NCBI GenBank assembly: GCA_964509975.1
Contig: CAZDZO010000004.1
Span: 1-64,000 of the forward strand
Length of the DNA: 64,000 bases
DNA from: CAZVBV01 sp964509975
Lineage (GTDB): Bacteria > Patescibacteriota > Gracilibacteria > UBA4473
Reading direction: 5' to 3'
The first letter of the stretch is position 1, and each line of letters opens with the position of its first letter. Under the pieces are notes generated by a model that was not told the DNA's origin, searched no databases, and worked only from the letters and a program-made list of their open reading frames with translations. This document shows positions 43,127 through 51,681 of this stretch, piece after piece. Both the position numbers and the translations under genes were made by a program.

Positions 43127-44830
43127 TTAAAGAAAAGATTGAATTTTCTCCAAATATTCCCCTTCAAAATAATCCTTCAATTCTTCTTTAGTGACCCATT
43201 TATAATCTTCAAGTTCTTCCTCTTCAAGCACAATATCTCCGCTAATAAATTCTGCTTGGAAAAAGGAGACCTTCGCACCTACAATCTCCTCCTCATGCCG
43301 TTTAAAGTCCGTTGGGAAGAAATAGGCATATTCCCCTACCTTCTCTGCCACAAACTTCACCTGAAGCGTTTTACCGCATTCTTCACGCAATTCTCGTTCC
43401 GCGGTTTCAAGCAATGTCTCCCCTATTTCCACACCTCCTTGTGGAAACTGCCATGCATGATTCTTGCGAGGCTTTTTGACGATGAGGTATTTATCTTGAT
43501 TGGAAACGATTACCGCCGACACACTTCTCATTTCCCCTCCCCAGTCAGCCAATTCTAACCAGAAATTCGGCCATGATTTACTGACACATTCTTTGTTGTC
43601 GATTTGCAAATCTAAGTCTCGCGTTTTTCCAAGTACGCCAAAGGCCATCGCTATCCGATGATCATAATGCGTTTGTATAACCACCCTCTCCCTCTGGGAG
43701 AGGGGTTGGGGGTGAGGGCTAATTTTTATCCAATCCTTTCCTGATTCAACTTGTACACCAAGTGATTTCAAGTTTTCAACAATTGCCTCAATGCGATCTG
43801 ATTCTTTGTAACGCAAATTTCCGATGTTGGTGAACGTCGTCTCTCCTTTCGCCACAGAAGCCAATATGGCGGCACTGGGAACGGTATCAAGCATGTCTGA
43901 GAAATCTACTTCACCAAGCCCCTGCAATGTTTCTGGTGGCTGTATTTCAATTTCAGTATTTGAACGAATTATCTGTGCCCCGAATTGTTCTGCAATCGCA
44001 AGAAATTGTTCATCTCCTTGGTATGTTTTTGAAGGAATATTTTCAAGTTGAACACACCCCCGATCGGAGTCGAGGGCATATTTTTTGTTCAATAACGAAT
44101 AGGCTATCGGATAGGTCATTGCACTGTAATCTGGCGGGATAGAGAAGATTTCTGGAGATCTTAAACTTCCGGTCAATGTAAACGTTTGAAAGGCATTATT
44201 CTCCACTGTTATCCCCCATTCATTCAGGAGATCAATCGTCATCTGCACATAAGAAGTTGATGGCAGTGGTTTCGTGAGGTGAATAGTAAATGGTGCCAAC
44301 TTCGCTCCCACGAGAAGCAGAGCACTCAAGAACTGCGAAGAAACGATAGAAGACATCTCCACTGATTTCTCTTTTTTTTGTGAAGAAGAAAAAGTCGCTG
44401 GCAAAAATCCTTCTTGGTGACTTACTTCAACACTCATTAACTTTAATACGGAAAACAACTCCTCCATCGGACGTTCTGCCATTCGTGATGATCCTTCAAT
44501 GGTAAATTCACCGGAGATCAAAACACTCAATGCCGAAAGAAATCGCGCTGGAGTTCCCGCATTTCCTACAGGAATCGTCTGTCCCGAAGCAGTAAGTTCT
44601 GCTGGTGGAACAACCCGAATATCATTTCCTTCCTTTTTAAATTTAACGCCGAATGAAGCCAATCCGTCCTGCAAAACACGAGTGTCATCACAATCTAATA
44701 TATTTCTTAAAACCATTGGTTTCGAAGAAAGCGCCGCCAACACCAAAGCGCGACAACTCACTGATTTACTTCCGGGAACCATAATCTGTTTCATCGCGCT
44801 TATTAAAGCGAAGTTTCCAAGATTATTCAA
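43127..44830 (-). CDS. aroA: EPSP synthase (AroA) fused to a Nudix hydrolase domain
   Basis: Residues 1-435 are 3-phosphoshikimate 1-carboxyvinyltransferase of the shikimate pathway: PGSKSVSCRAL (substrate lysine and serine), NAGTPARFLSAL, RYKESDRI and THYDHRIAMAF. Residues 437-567 are a Nudix hydrolase with GGVEIGETLLETAERELREE (465-484), a good Nudix box. I know of no standard AroA with this fusion. A 10-residue segment HPQPLSQRER (373-382), not expected in AroA, comes from a palindromic repeat (about 43683-43720). TTG 44830 is preceded by AAGGAG at good distance and overlaps the stop of the upstream small gene; ATG 44794 (MKQIMVPGSKS) is the alternative start. Confidence 0.92.
   Translation of the reverse strand: MNNLGNFALISAMKQIMVPGSKSVSCRALVLAALSSKPMVLRNILDCDDTRVLQDGLASFGVKFKKEGNDIRVVPPAELTASGQTIPVGNAGTPARFLSALSVLISGEFTIEGSSRMAERPMEELFSVLKLMSVEVSHQEGFLPATFSSSQKKEKSVEMSSIVSSQFLSALLLVGAKLAPFTIHLTKPLPSTSYVQMTIDLLNEWGITVENNAFQTFTLTGSLRSPEIFSIPPDYSAMTYPIAYSLLNKKYALDSDRGCVQLENIPSKTYQGDEQFLAIAEQFGAQIIRSNTEIEIQPPETLQGLGEVDFSDMLDTVPSAAILASVAKGETTFTNIGNLRYKESDRIEAIVENLKSLGVQVESGKDWIKISPHPQPLSQRERVVIQTHYDHRIAMAFGVLGKTRDLDLQIDNKECVSKSWPNFWLELADWGGEMRSVSAVIVSNQDKYLIVKKPRKNHAWQFPQGGVEIGETLLETAERELREECGKTLQVKFVAEKVGEYAYFFPTDFKRHEEEIVGAKVSFFQAEFISGDIVLEEEELEDYKWVTKEELKDYFEGEYLEKIQSFL
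43683..43720. repeat. Palindromic repeat inserted in frame in aroA
   Basis: ACCCTCTCCC TCT GGGAGAGGGGT forms a hairpin, followed by TGGGGGTGAGGG, the ends of a very common type of intergenic repeat. It adds HPQPLSQRER to AroA just before the DHR motif. Confidence 0.75.
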
Positions 44831-45042
44831 TCCAACTCCTTGAAACCAGTTCCTTCTTTTATCATGGTTCCATTTAAACCCTCTCTTCTATGTATTCCAT
44901 ATCGATTTTTCTGACAAATTTCACAAACACCACTCTTAATACTTTTCGTTGAATCGTCGCAAACCCGACCCCCTGTTGATGAGCATGTCCCTAATTGCGC
45001 ATTAATAACAATGTTTCGCTCCTCTAATCTAATAAATGACAT
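44827..45042 (-). CDS. Small cysteine-containing protein (possible leader gene of aroA)
   Basis: A 71-residue frame with CSSTGGRVCDD and VCEICQKNRYG, a possible small zinc site. Support is contextual: its TGA overlaps the TTG start of the aroA fusion (ATTGA) and the AAGGAG ribosome-binding site lies in its last codons. A weak TTGACA promoter lies about 45 bp upstream of its start. It could be only a fortuitous frame. Confidence 0.4.
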   Translation of the reverse strand: MSFIRLEERNIVINAQLGTCSSTGGRVCDDSTKSIKSGVCEICQKNRYGIHRREGLNGTMIKEGTGFKELD

Positions 45043-45120
45043 TCTTAAAAAGAAAAATAACTACTCCAATATTCACAAGTAGTCAGACATGTCAAGAAAC
45101 TCGTTTCCGAGAAAACTTTT

Positions 45121-45615
45121 TTACGACACTTTCAAAACCTCATATTTGAATTTTCCACTTGGAGCGATAACATCAACCTTATCTTTCGCTTTCTTTCCAA
45201 GAATGGCTTTTCCTACGGGTGATTCATTTGAAATCTTGTGCATCATTGGATCAGATTCTGTTGATCCAACAATTGTGTATTCATGTTCTTCTCCTCCTGG
45301 ATGTTTGAGTTTCACTGTTGATCCGATTTGAATCACCCCTTTTTGTACGGTTTGTGATTCTTTAATAATCTCTGCTAATTTGATTTGTTCTTCGAGTTCT
45401 TTAATTCGAAGCTCCACAAAAGCTTGTTCATTTTTGGCTTCATCATATTCTGAATTCTCAGAAAGATCTCCGTAGGAGATGGCTTCAGCAAGCCGATCTG
45501 ACACTTCTTTTCGTCTTGTTCCAATGAGTTCTTTGAGTTCTGCCTCAAGTTTCTTGAGACCTTCTTTGGTGACGAGAACTTTTTTTGCCGGTTCAACGAT
45601 ATCTTTTTTTACCAT
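45121..45615 (-). CDS. greA: Transcription elongation factor GreA
   Basis: GreA enters the RNA polymerase secondary channel and stimulates cleavage of backtracked RNA. The 164 residues show the N-terminal coiled coil with the acidic tip (ISYGDLSENSEYDEAKNEQA) and the C-terminal FKBP-like domain (GSTVKLKHPGGEEHEYTIVG; ISNESPVGKAILGKK). It follows rpoD by 44 bp in the same direction. Confidence 0.97.
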   Translation of the reverse strand: MVKKDIVEPAKKVLVTKEGLKKLEAELKELIGTRRKEVSDRLAEAISYGDLSENSEYDEAKNEQAFVELRIKELEEQIKLAEIIKESQTVQKGVIQIGSTVKLKHPGGEEHEYTIVGSTESDPMMHKISNESPVGKAILGKKAKDKVDVIAPSGKFKYEVLKVS

Positions 45616-45659
45616 GAGTGAAATTTAGTGATGGAAAAGTAGTGTTTTTTAGAAAAAAA

Positions 45660-46859
45660 TCAAGAAGCAATTTTTACAGACATTGGATGGTCTCTGAGTT
45701 TTTCGAGAACCTTTCCTTCAATTTGTCGAATTCGTTCTCGCGTCACATTGAATTCTCGTCCAACTTCTTCAAGTGTATGAGGGATTCCATCCTCAATTCC
45801 AAATCGCATTTTGATAATCTTTTGTTCTCGCGCAGAGAGATATTCCAAAAGTCCTCCAATGTTTTCCTTGATCATTTTTCGGTGCGCTGTTTCAAATGGT
45901 GAAACTGCTGCTTCGTCTTCAATAAAATCTGAAAGTTTTGAATCTTCTTCTGTTCCCACAGGAGCTTCCAAAGACACGATATCCTGAGAAATTTTGAGGA
46001 TGTAATTTACTTTTTTGATTTCAAGATCCATCTCAGCCGCCAATTCCTCTGGCAATGGTTCTCGTCCTAATTCTTGCTGAAGACGTCGTTGCGTATAACG
46101 CAATTTATTGATCGTCTCAACCATATGCACCGGAATTCGGATCGTTCGGGCTTGATCAGCGATAGCACGCGTAATTGCCTGGCGAATCCACCATGTCGCG
46201 TAGGTAGAGAACTTAAATCCTTTTCGATAATCAAATTTTTCAACTGCTCGCAAGAGACCGAAATTTCCTTCTTGCATAAGATCAAGAAATGGAAGTCCTC
46301 GTCCGATATATCGTTTCGCAATAGAAACCACGAGCCGAAGGTTTGATTCTGCTAACTTTTGTTTCGCAGACAAATCTCCCATCTCAATTCGTTTTGCAAG
46401 GGATACTTCTTCTTCTGCTTTAAGCAAAGGAATTCGTCCAATTTCATTCAAATACATTCGCACAGAATCTCCTGATATTTCTGATAAATCTACTGTCTTC
46501 GGTTCTTCTTCTTCTTTTTCTGATTCTTCTTCCTCATCAGAATCCGTATCGGCTCCAATAACTTTGATCGCTACTTTTTCTTCTTCTTTTTTTTCTTCTA
46601 CTTTTTTTTCTTTCTGTTTTTCTTTCCAAATTTTTTCTTCTCGAACATCAATAACTTCTACATCCAAATCAAGGAACAGTTCATAGAGTTCATCAAGAAG
46701 AATAAGATTTTCCTCAATATTTGGAACGACTTTCATTAATTCTTGTTCCGTAATGAATTTCTGCTCTTTTCCTTTTTGAATAAGAAGTTGTACTTCTTTA
46801 GAAAACTTTGCTATTCGTGCCTGAAATTTTCCCGTTCCGATATCTTTTTTTGCTGTCAT
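45660..46859 (-). CDS. rpoD: Primary sigma factor RpoD (sigma-70)
   Basis: A 399-residue housekeeping sigma factor. A short N-terminal region with acidic and lysine-rich stretches (about 60-125) is followed by region 1.2 (VRMYLNEIGRIPLL), region 2 (NLRLVVSIAKRYIGRGLPFLDLMQEGN, FSTYATWWIRQAITRA), region 3, and region 4 with the helix-turn-helix LEEVGREFNVTRERIRQIE near 355-385. It recognises the TTGAAA/TATAAT promoters seen across the window. Eight bases separate it from pheS upstream and it is followed by greA, so pheS-rpoD-greA looks like one operon. Confidence 0.97.
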   Translation of the reverse strand: MTAKKDIGTGKFQARIAKFSKEVQLLIQKGKEQKFITEQELMKVVPNIEENLILLDELYELFLDLDVEVIDVREEKIWKEKQKEKKVEEKKEEEKVAIKVIGADTDSDEEEESEKEEEEPKTVDLSEISGDSVRMYLNEIGRIPLLKAEEEVSLAKRIEMGDLSAKQKLAESNLRLVVSIAKRYIGRGLPFLDLMQEGNFGLLRAVEKFDYRKGFKFSTYATWWIRQAITRAIADQARTIRIPVHMVETINKLRYTQRRLQQELGREPLPEELAAEMDLEIKKVNYILKISQDIVSLEAPVGTEEDSKLSDFIEDEAAVSPFETAHRKMIKENIGGLLEYLSAREQKIIKMRFGIEDGIPHTLEEVGREFNVTRERIRQIEGKVLEKLRDHPMSVKIAS

Positions 46860-46867
46860 GTTGTGAA

Positions 46868-47911
46868 TTAAAATTGTCCTAAAAAATCTTTCTTTTGTGA
46901 AAAGAGAAGACGAATATCATCGATGCCATACCGCATCATGGCCAATCGAGTCAGTCCAAATCCAAACGCAAATCCTGAATACGCTGAGGCATCAATGCCA
47001 CAATTCTTCAGGACATTTGGATGAACCATCCCTGCCCCCATGAACTCAAGCCACAATGCCTTTTTTTTACCAGCTTTTGTAGTGAATTCAAACCACATAT
47101 CAACCTCAAGCCCTGGTTCCACAAAGGGGAAATATCCTGGGCGAAATCGAATCTTTACTTCGCGCTCAAATAGTTCTGATAACATTGTCTGAATTGTGCC
47201 TTTCAAGTGGGATAAGGAAATGTTTTTATCGACAACGAGTCCTTCTACTTGGTAGAAAGTAGCATCATGTGTCATGTCTACATCCTCACTTCGAAATACA
47301 CGACCTGGCGCAATAAGTCGAACAGGAGCGCCATGCTCCATCATTGTTCGAATCTGAACATTTGAGGTTTGTGTACGAAGAACCGCATTTTCATGCGGAT
47401 TATCTGAACTTTTTTGAATCCAAAACGTATCCTGCATATCTCGCGCAGGGTGATCTGTTGGAATATTGAGCGCATCAAAATTATGCCACTCTGTTTCTAC
47501 TTCTGGACCATCCGCAATTTCAAAACCCATAGAGGCAAAAATATCTTCAATTTGTCGTTGTACACGAGAAATCGGGTGCTGTGATCCGTTTCCTGTAAAT
47601 TTTTGTTTCGTAACATCAATCCAATCCGATATCAATTTTTCATTTAAGGCTTTTGTTTCAAAGGATTGTTTCCGTGTGTCGTATTCGTTTTGCAATTCTG
47701 TCCGAATTGTTTGAATAACCGGACCAGCTGTTTTTTTCTCTTCTGGACTCAGTTCTTTTAATTCTTTAAGAAAAATACTCAATTCGCTTTTCTTTCCCAA
47801 AAACTCAGAATTGAACACTTCTAGAGCTTCTAACGTTTTTACTTTTCCAAGCGTTATTTTTGCTTTTTTAGAAAACTCCGAAACTCGCTCTTGAAAGGTT
47901 TTCACGGGCAA
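46868..47911 (-). CDS. pheS: Phenylalanyl-tRNA synthetase alpha chain
   Basis: Class II synthetase subunit, 347 residues. Motifs: HPARDMQDTFWI (motif 2 region start), LRTQTSNVQIRTM, GRVFRSEDVDMTHDATFYQVEGLVVD, FRPGYFPFVEPGLEVD and GFAFGFGLTRLAMMRYGIDDIR (motif 3). The N-terminal coiled coil is present. The farthest start is TTG 47911; GTG 47905 is possible; there is no ATG in the right place. pheT, the beta subunit gene, does not follow: rpoD does. Confidence 0.95.
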   Translation of the reverse strand: MPVKTFQERVSEFSKKAKITLGKVKTLEALEVFNSEFLGKKSELSIFLKELKELSPEEKKTAGPVIQTIRTELQNEYDTRKQSFETKALNEKLISDWIDVTKQKFTGNGSQHPISRVQRQIEDIFASMGFEIADGPEVETEWHNFDALNIPTDHPARDMQDTFWIQKSSDNPHENAVLRTQTSNVQIRTMMEHGAPVRLIAPGRVFRSEDVDMTHDATFYQVEGLVVDKNISLSHLKGTIQTMLSELFEREVKIRFRPGYFPFVEPGLEVDMWFEFTTKAGKKKALWLEFMGAGMVHPNVLKNCGIDASAYSGFAFGFGLTRLAMMRYGIDDIRLLFSQKKDFLGQF

Positions 47912-47999
47912 AAAGGGTTCAAAAAGGTTGATTTTTCTTCTAAAATCCTGTAAAGTATCCTGATAAGACTAAAAAAGTCAAATTTATCTTCACTATTAA

Positions 48000-49043
48000 A
48001 TGGTTAAATTCAATTTCGGTCTCGGCGGGGATGATCAAGACGGCGGACAAACCGATCAAAATCAAGCACAAAGCACTGATACAAGTGTTCCTGTAACAGG
48101 ACAGCAAGACGATGGGACCACTCCCACCGCGACAGAACCTGTCATTACTGAGGAAGGAGAAACACCAACCCCAGCGCCTCTCAAAACAGAAGCGCCTATG
48201 ACCGAAACTCCTGCCAATCCTTTCGCCGATCCAACACCACAGACAGAAACCCCGGCAACCGAAGCACCTGCTATTCCTGAAGTTCCGGTAACAGAAGCAC
48301 CTGTTGTTGAAACCGAAGCCCCTGTCATGGAGACTCCAACAACACCAGCACCCGTAATAACAGAAACTGAAGCACCTGCAACAGAGGTTCCTACTGAAAC
48401 GCCAAATCCATTCTCTTTGGGGAATGATGATGTAGTAGTAGCAGAACCAGTTGAAACTCAAGTTTCTACAACTGAGGAAGCACCTCTTCCAACACCGGTA
48501 CCAAGTCCTTTTGCAACATTGAACCAACCAACTGAAGACGAGCCAAAAAAAGAGACTGATCAAGCAGTAACAACCGCTATTTTTCCAACAACGGATGAGG
48601 AACCAAAAGAAGATACGAAACCAGAAGTTGTGGAGAAAGAAGTGATAAAGCCGATTGTTTTTAAAACGGAAGACAATACGCCCACAGCAAATGCTCAAGA
48701 AGATAACGATGATACTGACGACGAACCAGTGATCGAAATCGATGACAATGCTTCAAAAAACTCAAAAGACAATCCACTCGCTACATTGAAGAAAGTAAAA
48801 CAAGAGATTTCGGAGTACGTTGCTTCACACAAAGAGAATATTAAGAAATATCAAAATAACATTCGCGATCTTGAAAAGAAAATACAAGCCGAAAAAACAG
48901 AACTTTCTAAAAAGCGATCTGAATTCTCAGGACTATTGAAAGACATGGAATCTTTGACGCAAGATTTTGGAAACGGAAATGGAAATAGTGGACACAATGG
49001 AAACCAAGGAGGACATAAGCCTCAAGGAAATAGACGAAAATAA
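48000..49043 (+). CDS. Pro/Thr/Glu-rich disordered protein with C-terminal coiled coil
   Basis: A 347-residue protein. About residues 20-250 are low-complexity, made of repeated TEAPxxETP and acidic units, with no signal peptide. Residues 260-325 form a coiled coil (LKKVKQEISEYVASHKENIKKYQNNIRDLEKKI), and the tail is Gly/Asn/His-rich. The minus-strand frame opposite it is Cys/Trp/Phe-rich and meaningless. Transcribed divergently from pheS; ended by the terminator at 49073-49098. Possibly a cytoplasmic scaffold; function unknown. Confidence 0.8.
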   Translation: MVKFNFGLGGDDQDGGQTDQNQAQSTDTSVPVTGQQDDGTTPTATEPVITEEGETPTPAPLKTEAPMTETPANPFADPTPQTETPATEAPAIPEVPVTEAPVVETEAPVMETPTTPAPVITETEAPATEVPTETPNPFSLGNDDVVVAEPVETQVSTTEEAPLPTPVPSPFATLNQPTEDEPKKETDQAVTTAIFPTTDEEPKEDTKPEVVEKEVIKPIVFKTEDNTPTANAQEDNDDTDDEPVIEIDDNASKNSKDNPLATLKKVKQEISEYVASHKENIKKYQNNIRDLEKKIQAEKTELSKKRSEFSGLLKDMESLTQDFGNGNGNSGHNGNQGGHKPQGNRRK

Positions 49044-49044
49044 T

Positions 49045-49098
49045 TTGGGATACGTATCCCAATAACAAAAAACCCCCCGCTGAGCGGGGGGTTTTTTT
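49045..49098 (+). terminator. Rho-independent terminator
   Basis: CCCCCCGCTGAGCGGGGGG (49073-49091) followed by seven T; A-rich on the other side, so it can also serve the convergent HU gene. Preceded by the perfect palindrome TTGGGATACGTATCCCAA (49045-49062). Confidence 0.92.
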
Positions 49099-49120
49099 AA
49101 TTCTGAAATGAAGAGGTCGA

Positions 49121-49405
49121 TTATGATCGAACAGATTCTTTCAAGTTTTTACCAGCTTTGAAAGTAGGAACTTTTGTAGCTGGAATGTTGATTTTTTGTG
49201 AAGGATTTTGAGGGTTTACTCCTACACGAGCTGCACGGTGAGAAACTTTAAAAGTTCCGAAACCAGTAACAGTTACTTGCCCTCCTTTTGAGAGTTCTTT
49301 TGTGATTGCACCTAGAACTGCTTCTAGAGCATCACCTGCACATTTTTTAGTGCATCCGCAACTTTTTGCAACTGCAACAACGAGATCGCCTTTTGACATA
49401 GCCAT
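49121..49405 (-). CDS. hup: HU-family DNA-binding protein
   Basis: A 94-residue nucleoid protein that bends and packs DNA. It has the N-terminal helical dimer part with an unusual KSCGCTKKCAGDALE segment and the beta-arm signature GFGTFKVSHRAARVGVNPQNP. The three cysteines clustered at about 15-22 are not typical of HU. It ends near the shared terminator at 49073-49098. Confidence 0.95.
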   Translation of the reverse strand: MAMSKGDLVVAVAKSCGCTKKCAGDALEAVLGAITKELSKGGQVTVTGFGTFKVSHRAARVGVNPQNPSQKINIPATKVPTFKAGKNLKESVRS

Positions 49406-49706
49406 TTTGTATATGGGTTAAGAGATATAAAAAAGCTGGCGGGATTGTAGACCGAAGTTTTTGCCTTTGGCAAGCGGATTAACCACATTTCCTATTGTGA
49501 GAAGAATAATAATGTTTTAAAGTAGTATATGCCAAAAACCCGCTTGAGGACTATTCTTGTTCGGTTTTACTTATCAGAAAACACACCCAAGCCCTGTCAT
49601 AGACAGAAACTCAAAAACAACAACATTTTAACAAGTGTCATTTCACTGTGTATACATTCATCGAGGGAAAATATTAGGAAGAAATTATTTTCTTTTTCTC
49701 TGACGA
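49406..49706. other. Intergenic region without a convincing gene
   Basis: Holds the upstream region of the HU gene. A 66-codon frame at 49529-49729 has no ribosome-binding site, no recognisable protein features, and runs into the promoter of the M23 gene; I do not call it. Confidence 0.6.
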
Positions 49707-49735
49707 TTGTATTTTGGGACGTTTTATGATATAAT
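49707..49735 (+). promoter_or_regulatory. Predicted promoter of the M23 peptidase gene (leaderless)
   Basis: TTGTAT (49707-49712), 17-bp spacer, TATAAT (49730-49735) preceded by TGA. ATG 49744 lies eight bases after the -10 box. Confidence 0.75.
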
Positions 49736-49743
49736 TAGGTGAT

Positions 49744-51342
49744 ATGAAAAGTCTTTATTTACTTCCCCGAAAAGATCAAACGTACAAAAATATTGTATGG
49801 CAATCGAATGAAAAAATAGAAAACCGATCAGAAGAGGAGGATTTAAATTCAAAAGAAAACAGAATCAATGAAAGACTGAAGGAAATTGAAGGGAAATTTT
49901 TAACCAAACATCGAGCGAAAAAGATTGCGCGATTAAAAGAAAAGCTCGAAAAGATCCAAGGAGAGGATGTTATTCAAGCAAATACCGAACTCGAAAAAGA
50001 CCTTCAAGAACTTGATACGGAAACACTAAAATTATCACAAGAACAGCTCACCGAAAGCTTTGTGGGACAAGAGGGCGGACGAGACATTATTAATGGGAGT
50101 CTTTTGAGTGTAGCGGCTTGTCAAGAAGCTATAAACAAAGGAACCGAATCCCTTGTTAAACTTCCACCCGCAGATGAGAAACTCATTGGGCTTGGGGATA
50201 TTCTCCCTCCAGAAGTTGGAACGGTTATGGTCAAAGAACCGAATGGAACATTCAAGGAAGCAATTCGACAAGGAATTGCCGGAGGATTTTATTACCCCAA
50301 TGGGAGATATGCCAAAATCCTGAATGGTGGTTATGAATTCAAACTCACGGGTTCTCTCCGGACACAAGGGGAACTCGATGACATTCGAGAAAAATTCGAA
50401 AACAAACATACCGAGTCTTTTGACAATATTGAAGGAGATAAGGAATTAGAAGTGAACGGAGGAGAAAAGGTAAGCGAAAAGAAACTCGTCTTTGAAATGG
50501 CGATGCGTTATGGCATAGATCCTCATTTACTCTTGACGCTTCGAAGACAAAAGAAAGAAACCTCCAAGGCTGATTCCACTATTGATATCATAAATCAAAT
50601 CAATATATCCGCTCGAAGCATTCAAAACAGTATGGTTTTGTATGAAAACGGATTTATAAAAGAGAATCCTCTTAATGATGATGCATTCCTGAGTGTTGAA
50701 TTTCTTGCCTTTTATGCTGATCGAGAACTCGGAGGGGTGACCTCAAACATTCTTCCAAAAATTGCAAAAATGTATGGAGAATTTATCGGAAAGCCAGCTG
50801 AGTATATTCTCAATAGAGAAAAGATTAAAACACTTCAAGAAAAAGTGGCGGGGTATGGATACTTAGAAGACTTAAATCTAAATTCCGAACAGTACCGATT
50901 CGTCGATCCTGAATCACTTGCGGATGAAGATGAGGTTGCAAGAATGAACGTGCCCGCCATGGGAAGACTTTCTTCTGAATTTGGAATGAGATATCACCCC
51001 ATTGATCACACCCGAAAAATGCATAGAGGAATTGATATTGCGAATCGACAAGGAACCTCTATCAAAGCTGCTCAAAAAGGAGAAATCACCTTTGCCGGAA
51101 GAAAGGGAGGATACGGAAATATGATTGAAATTACTCACACCAATCCAAGCGCTCCTGTAACTCAATATGTAACCCGATATGCCCATCTTTCAAGTATCAA
51201 TGTTTCCGCAGGAACCGCTGTCGATCAAGGAGAAACTATTGGTGAGATGGGAAGCACAGGACGATCAACTGGATCTCATCTTCATTTCGAACTCAGAAAA
51301 AACGGCAAACCTGTTAACCCAGAAAATTATTTCGTTGGTTAA
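49744..51342 (+). CDS. M23 (LytM-type) peptidase-domain protein
   Basis: A 532-residue protein. Residues 15-110 are a coiled coil. The middle (about 150-410) has a conserved-looking globular part with FEMAMRYGIDPHLLLTL, which recalls lytic-transglycosylase-type domains but lacks a clear catalytic signature. The C-terminal zinc endopeptidase domain (about 410-530) has the metal ligands in HRGIDIA (His 427, Asp 431) and HLHFELR (His 512, His 514). M23 enzymes cut peptidoglycan cross-bridges. No signal peptide is visible, so export is unclear. The mRNA is predicted leaderless. It overlaps the convergent RNHCP gene by four bases. Confidence 0.9.
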   Translation: MKSLYLLPRKDQTYKNIVWQSNEKIENRSEEEDLNSKENRINERLKEIEGKFLTKHRAKKIARLKEKLEKIQGEDVIQANTELEKDLQELDTETLKLSQEQLTESFVGQEGGRDIINGSLLSVAACQEAINKGTESLVKLPPADEKLIGLGDILPPEVGTVMVKEPNGTFKEAIRQGIAGGFYYPNGRYAKILNGGYEFKLTGSLRTQGELDDIREKFENKHTESFDNIEGDKELEVNGGEKVSEKKLVFEMAMRYGIDPHLLLTLRRQKKETSKADSTIDIINQINISARSIQNSMVLYENGFIKENPLNDDAFLSVEFLAFYADRELGGVTSNILPKIAKMYGEFIGKPAEYILNREKIKTLQEKVAGYGYLEDLNLNSEQYRFVDPESLADEDEVARMNVPAMGRLSSEFGMRYHPIDHTRKMHRGIDIANRQGTSIKAAQKGEITFAGRKGGYGNMIEITHTNPSAPVTQYVTRYAHLSSINVSAGTAVDQGETIGEMGSTGRSTGSHLHFELRKNGKPVNPENYFVG

Positions 51343-51650
51343 CGAACTTTCTTCTCAAATAGTTCGAGCAATTTCTCTCGCGAATCATCGATCGCTATTT
51401 TATTTTTGCGAATAATGCTACATTTCTGGCATTTAAAGATGATTGATTTCATCTGTCCTGATTGGGTTTCTATATCTGTAGGCTGCATAACACCCCCACA
51501 CTCTTCTTGGCGATCACCAGGATTCTTGTCCACGTGCTTGGAACAGAGACAGTGACGACAGTGATTCCGACACGTTTGCGCTGCTGGCGGGTTTTCGTGC
51601 CCACACATCTCACAGGTGAAAGCATTGTTAACGTGAATAAAGCGTTTCAT
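51339..51650 (-). CDS. RNHCP-domain zinc protein
   Basis: A 103-residue small protein with the RNHCP signature: FTCEMCGHENPPAAQTCRNH followed by CRHCLCSKHVDKNPGDR, CGGVMQP and a last CxxC (FKCQKCS). Eleven cysteines and several histidines should bind two or three zinc ions. The family is named for the R-N-H-C-P run, here RNHCR. Function unknown; probably RNA- or ribosome-related by analogy with other small zinc proteins. Confidence 0.88.
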   Translation of the reverse strand: MKRFIHVNNAFTCEMCGHENPPAAQTCRNHCRHCLCSKHVDKNPGDRQEECGGVMQPTDIETQSGQMKSIIFKCQKCSIIRKNKIAIDDSREKLLELFEKKVR

Positions 51651-51681
51651 GTGAAATCATTATATCTATTTTTATTCTTTG

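Noticed and set aside
43926..44110. Split copy of the 17-bp motif in aroA (GAACACA and TTTTTTGTTC about 28 bp apart)
   Set aside because: The halves are similar, but without other AroA sequences to compare, an insertion into the motif cannot be told from chance.
47940..48698. 252-codon minus-strand frame rich in Cys, Trp and Phe
   Set aside because: It is the reverse strand of a Pro/Thr/Glu-rich coding region and has no normal protein composition.
49529..49729. 66-codon frame upstream of the M23 gene
   Set aside because: No ribosome-binding site or family, and it overlaps the predicted M23 promoter.
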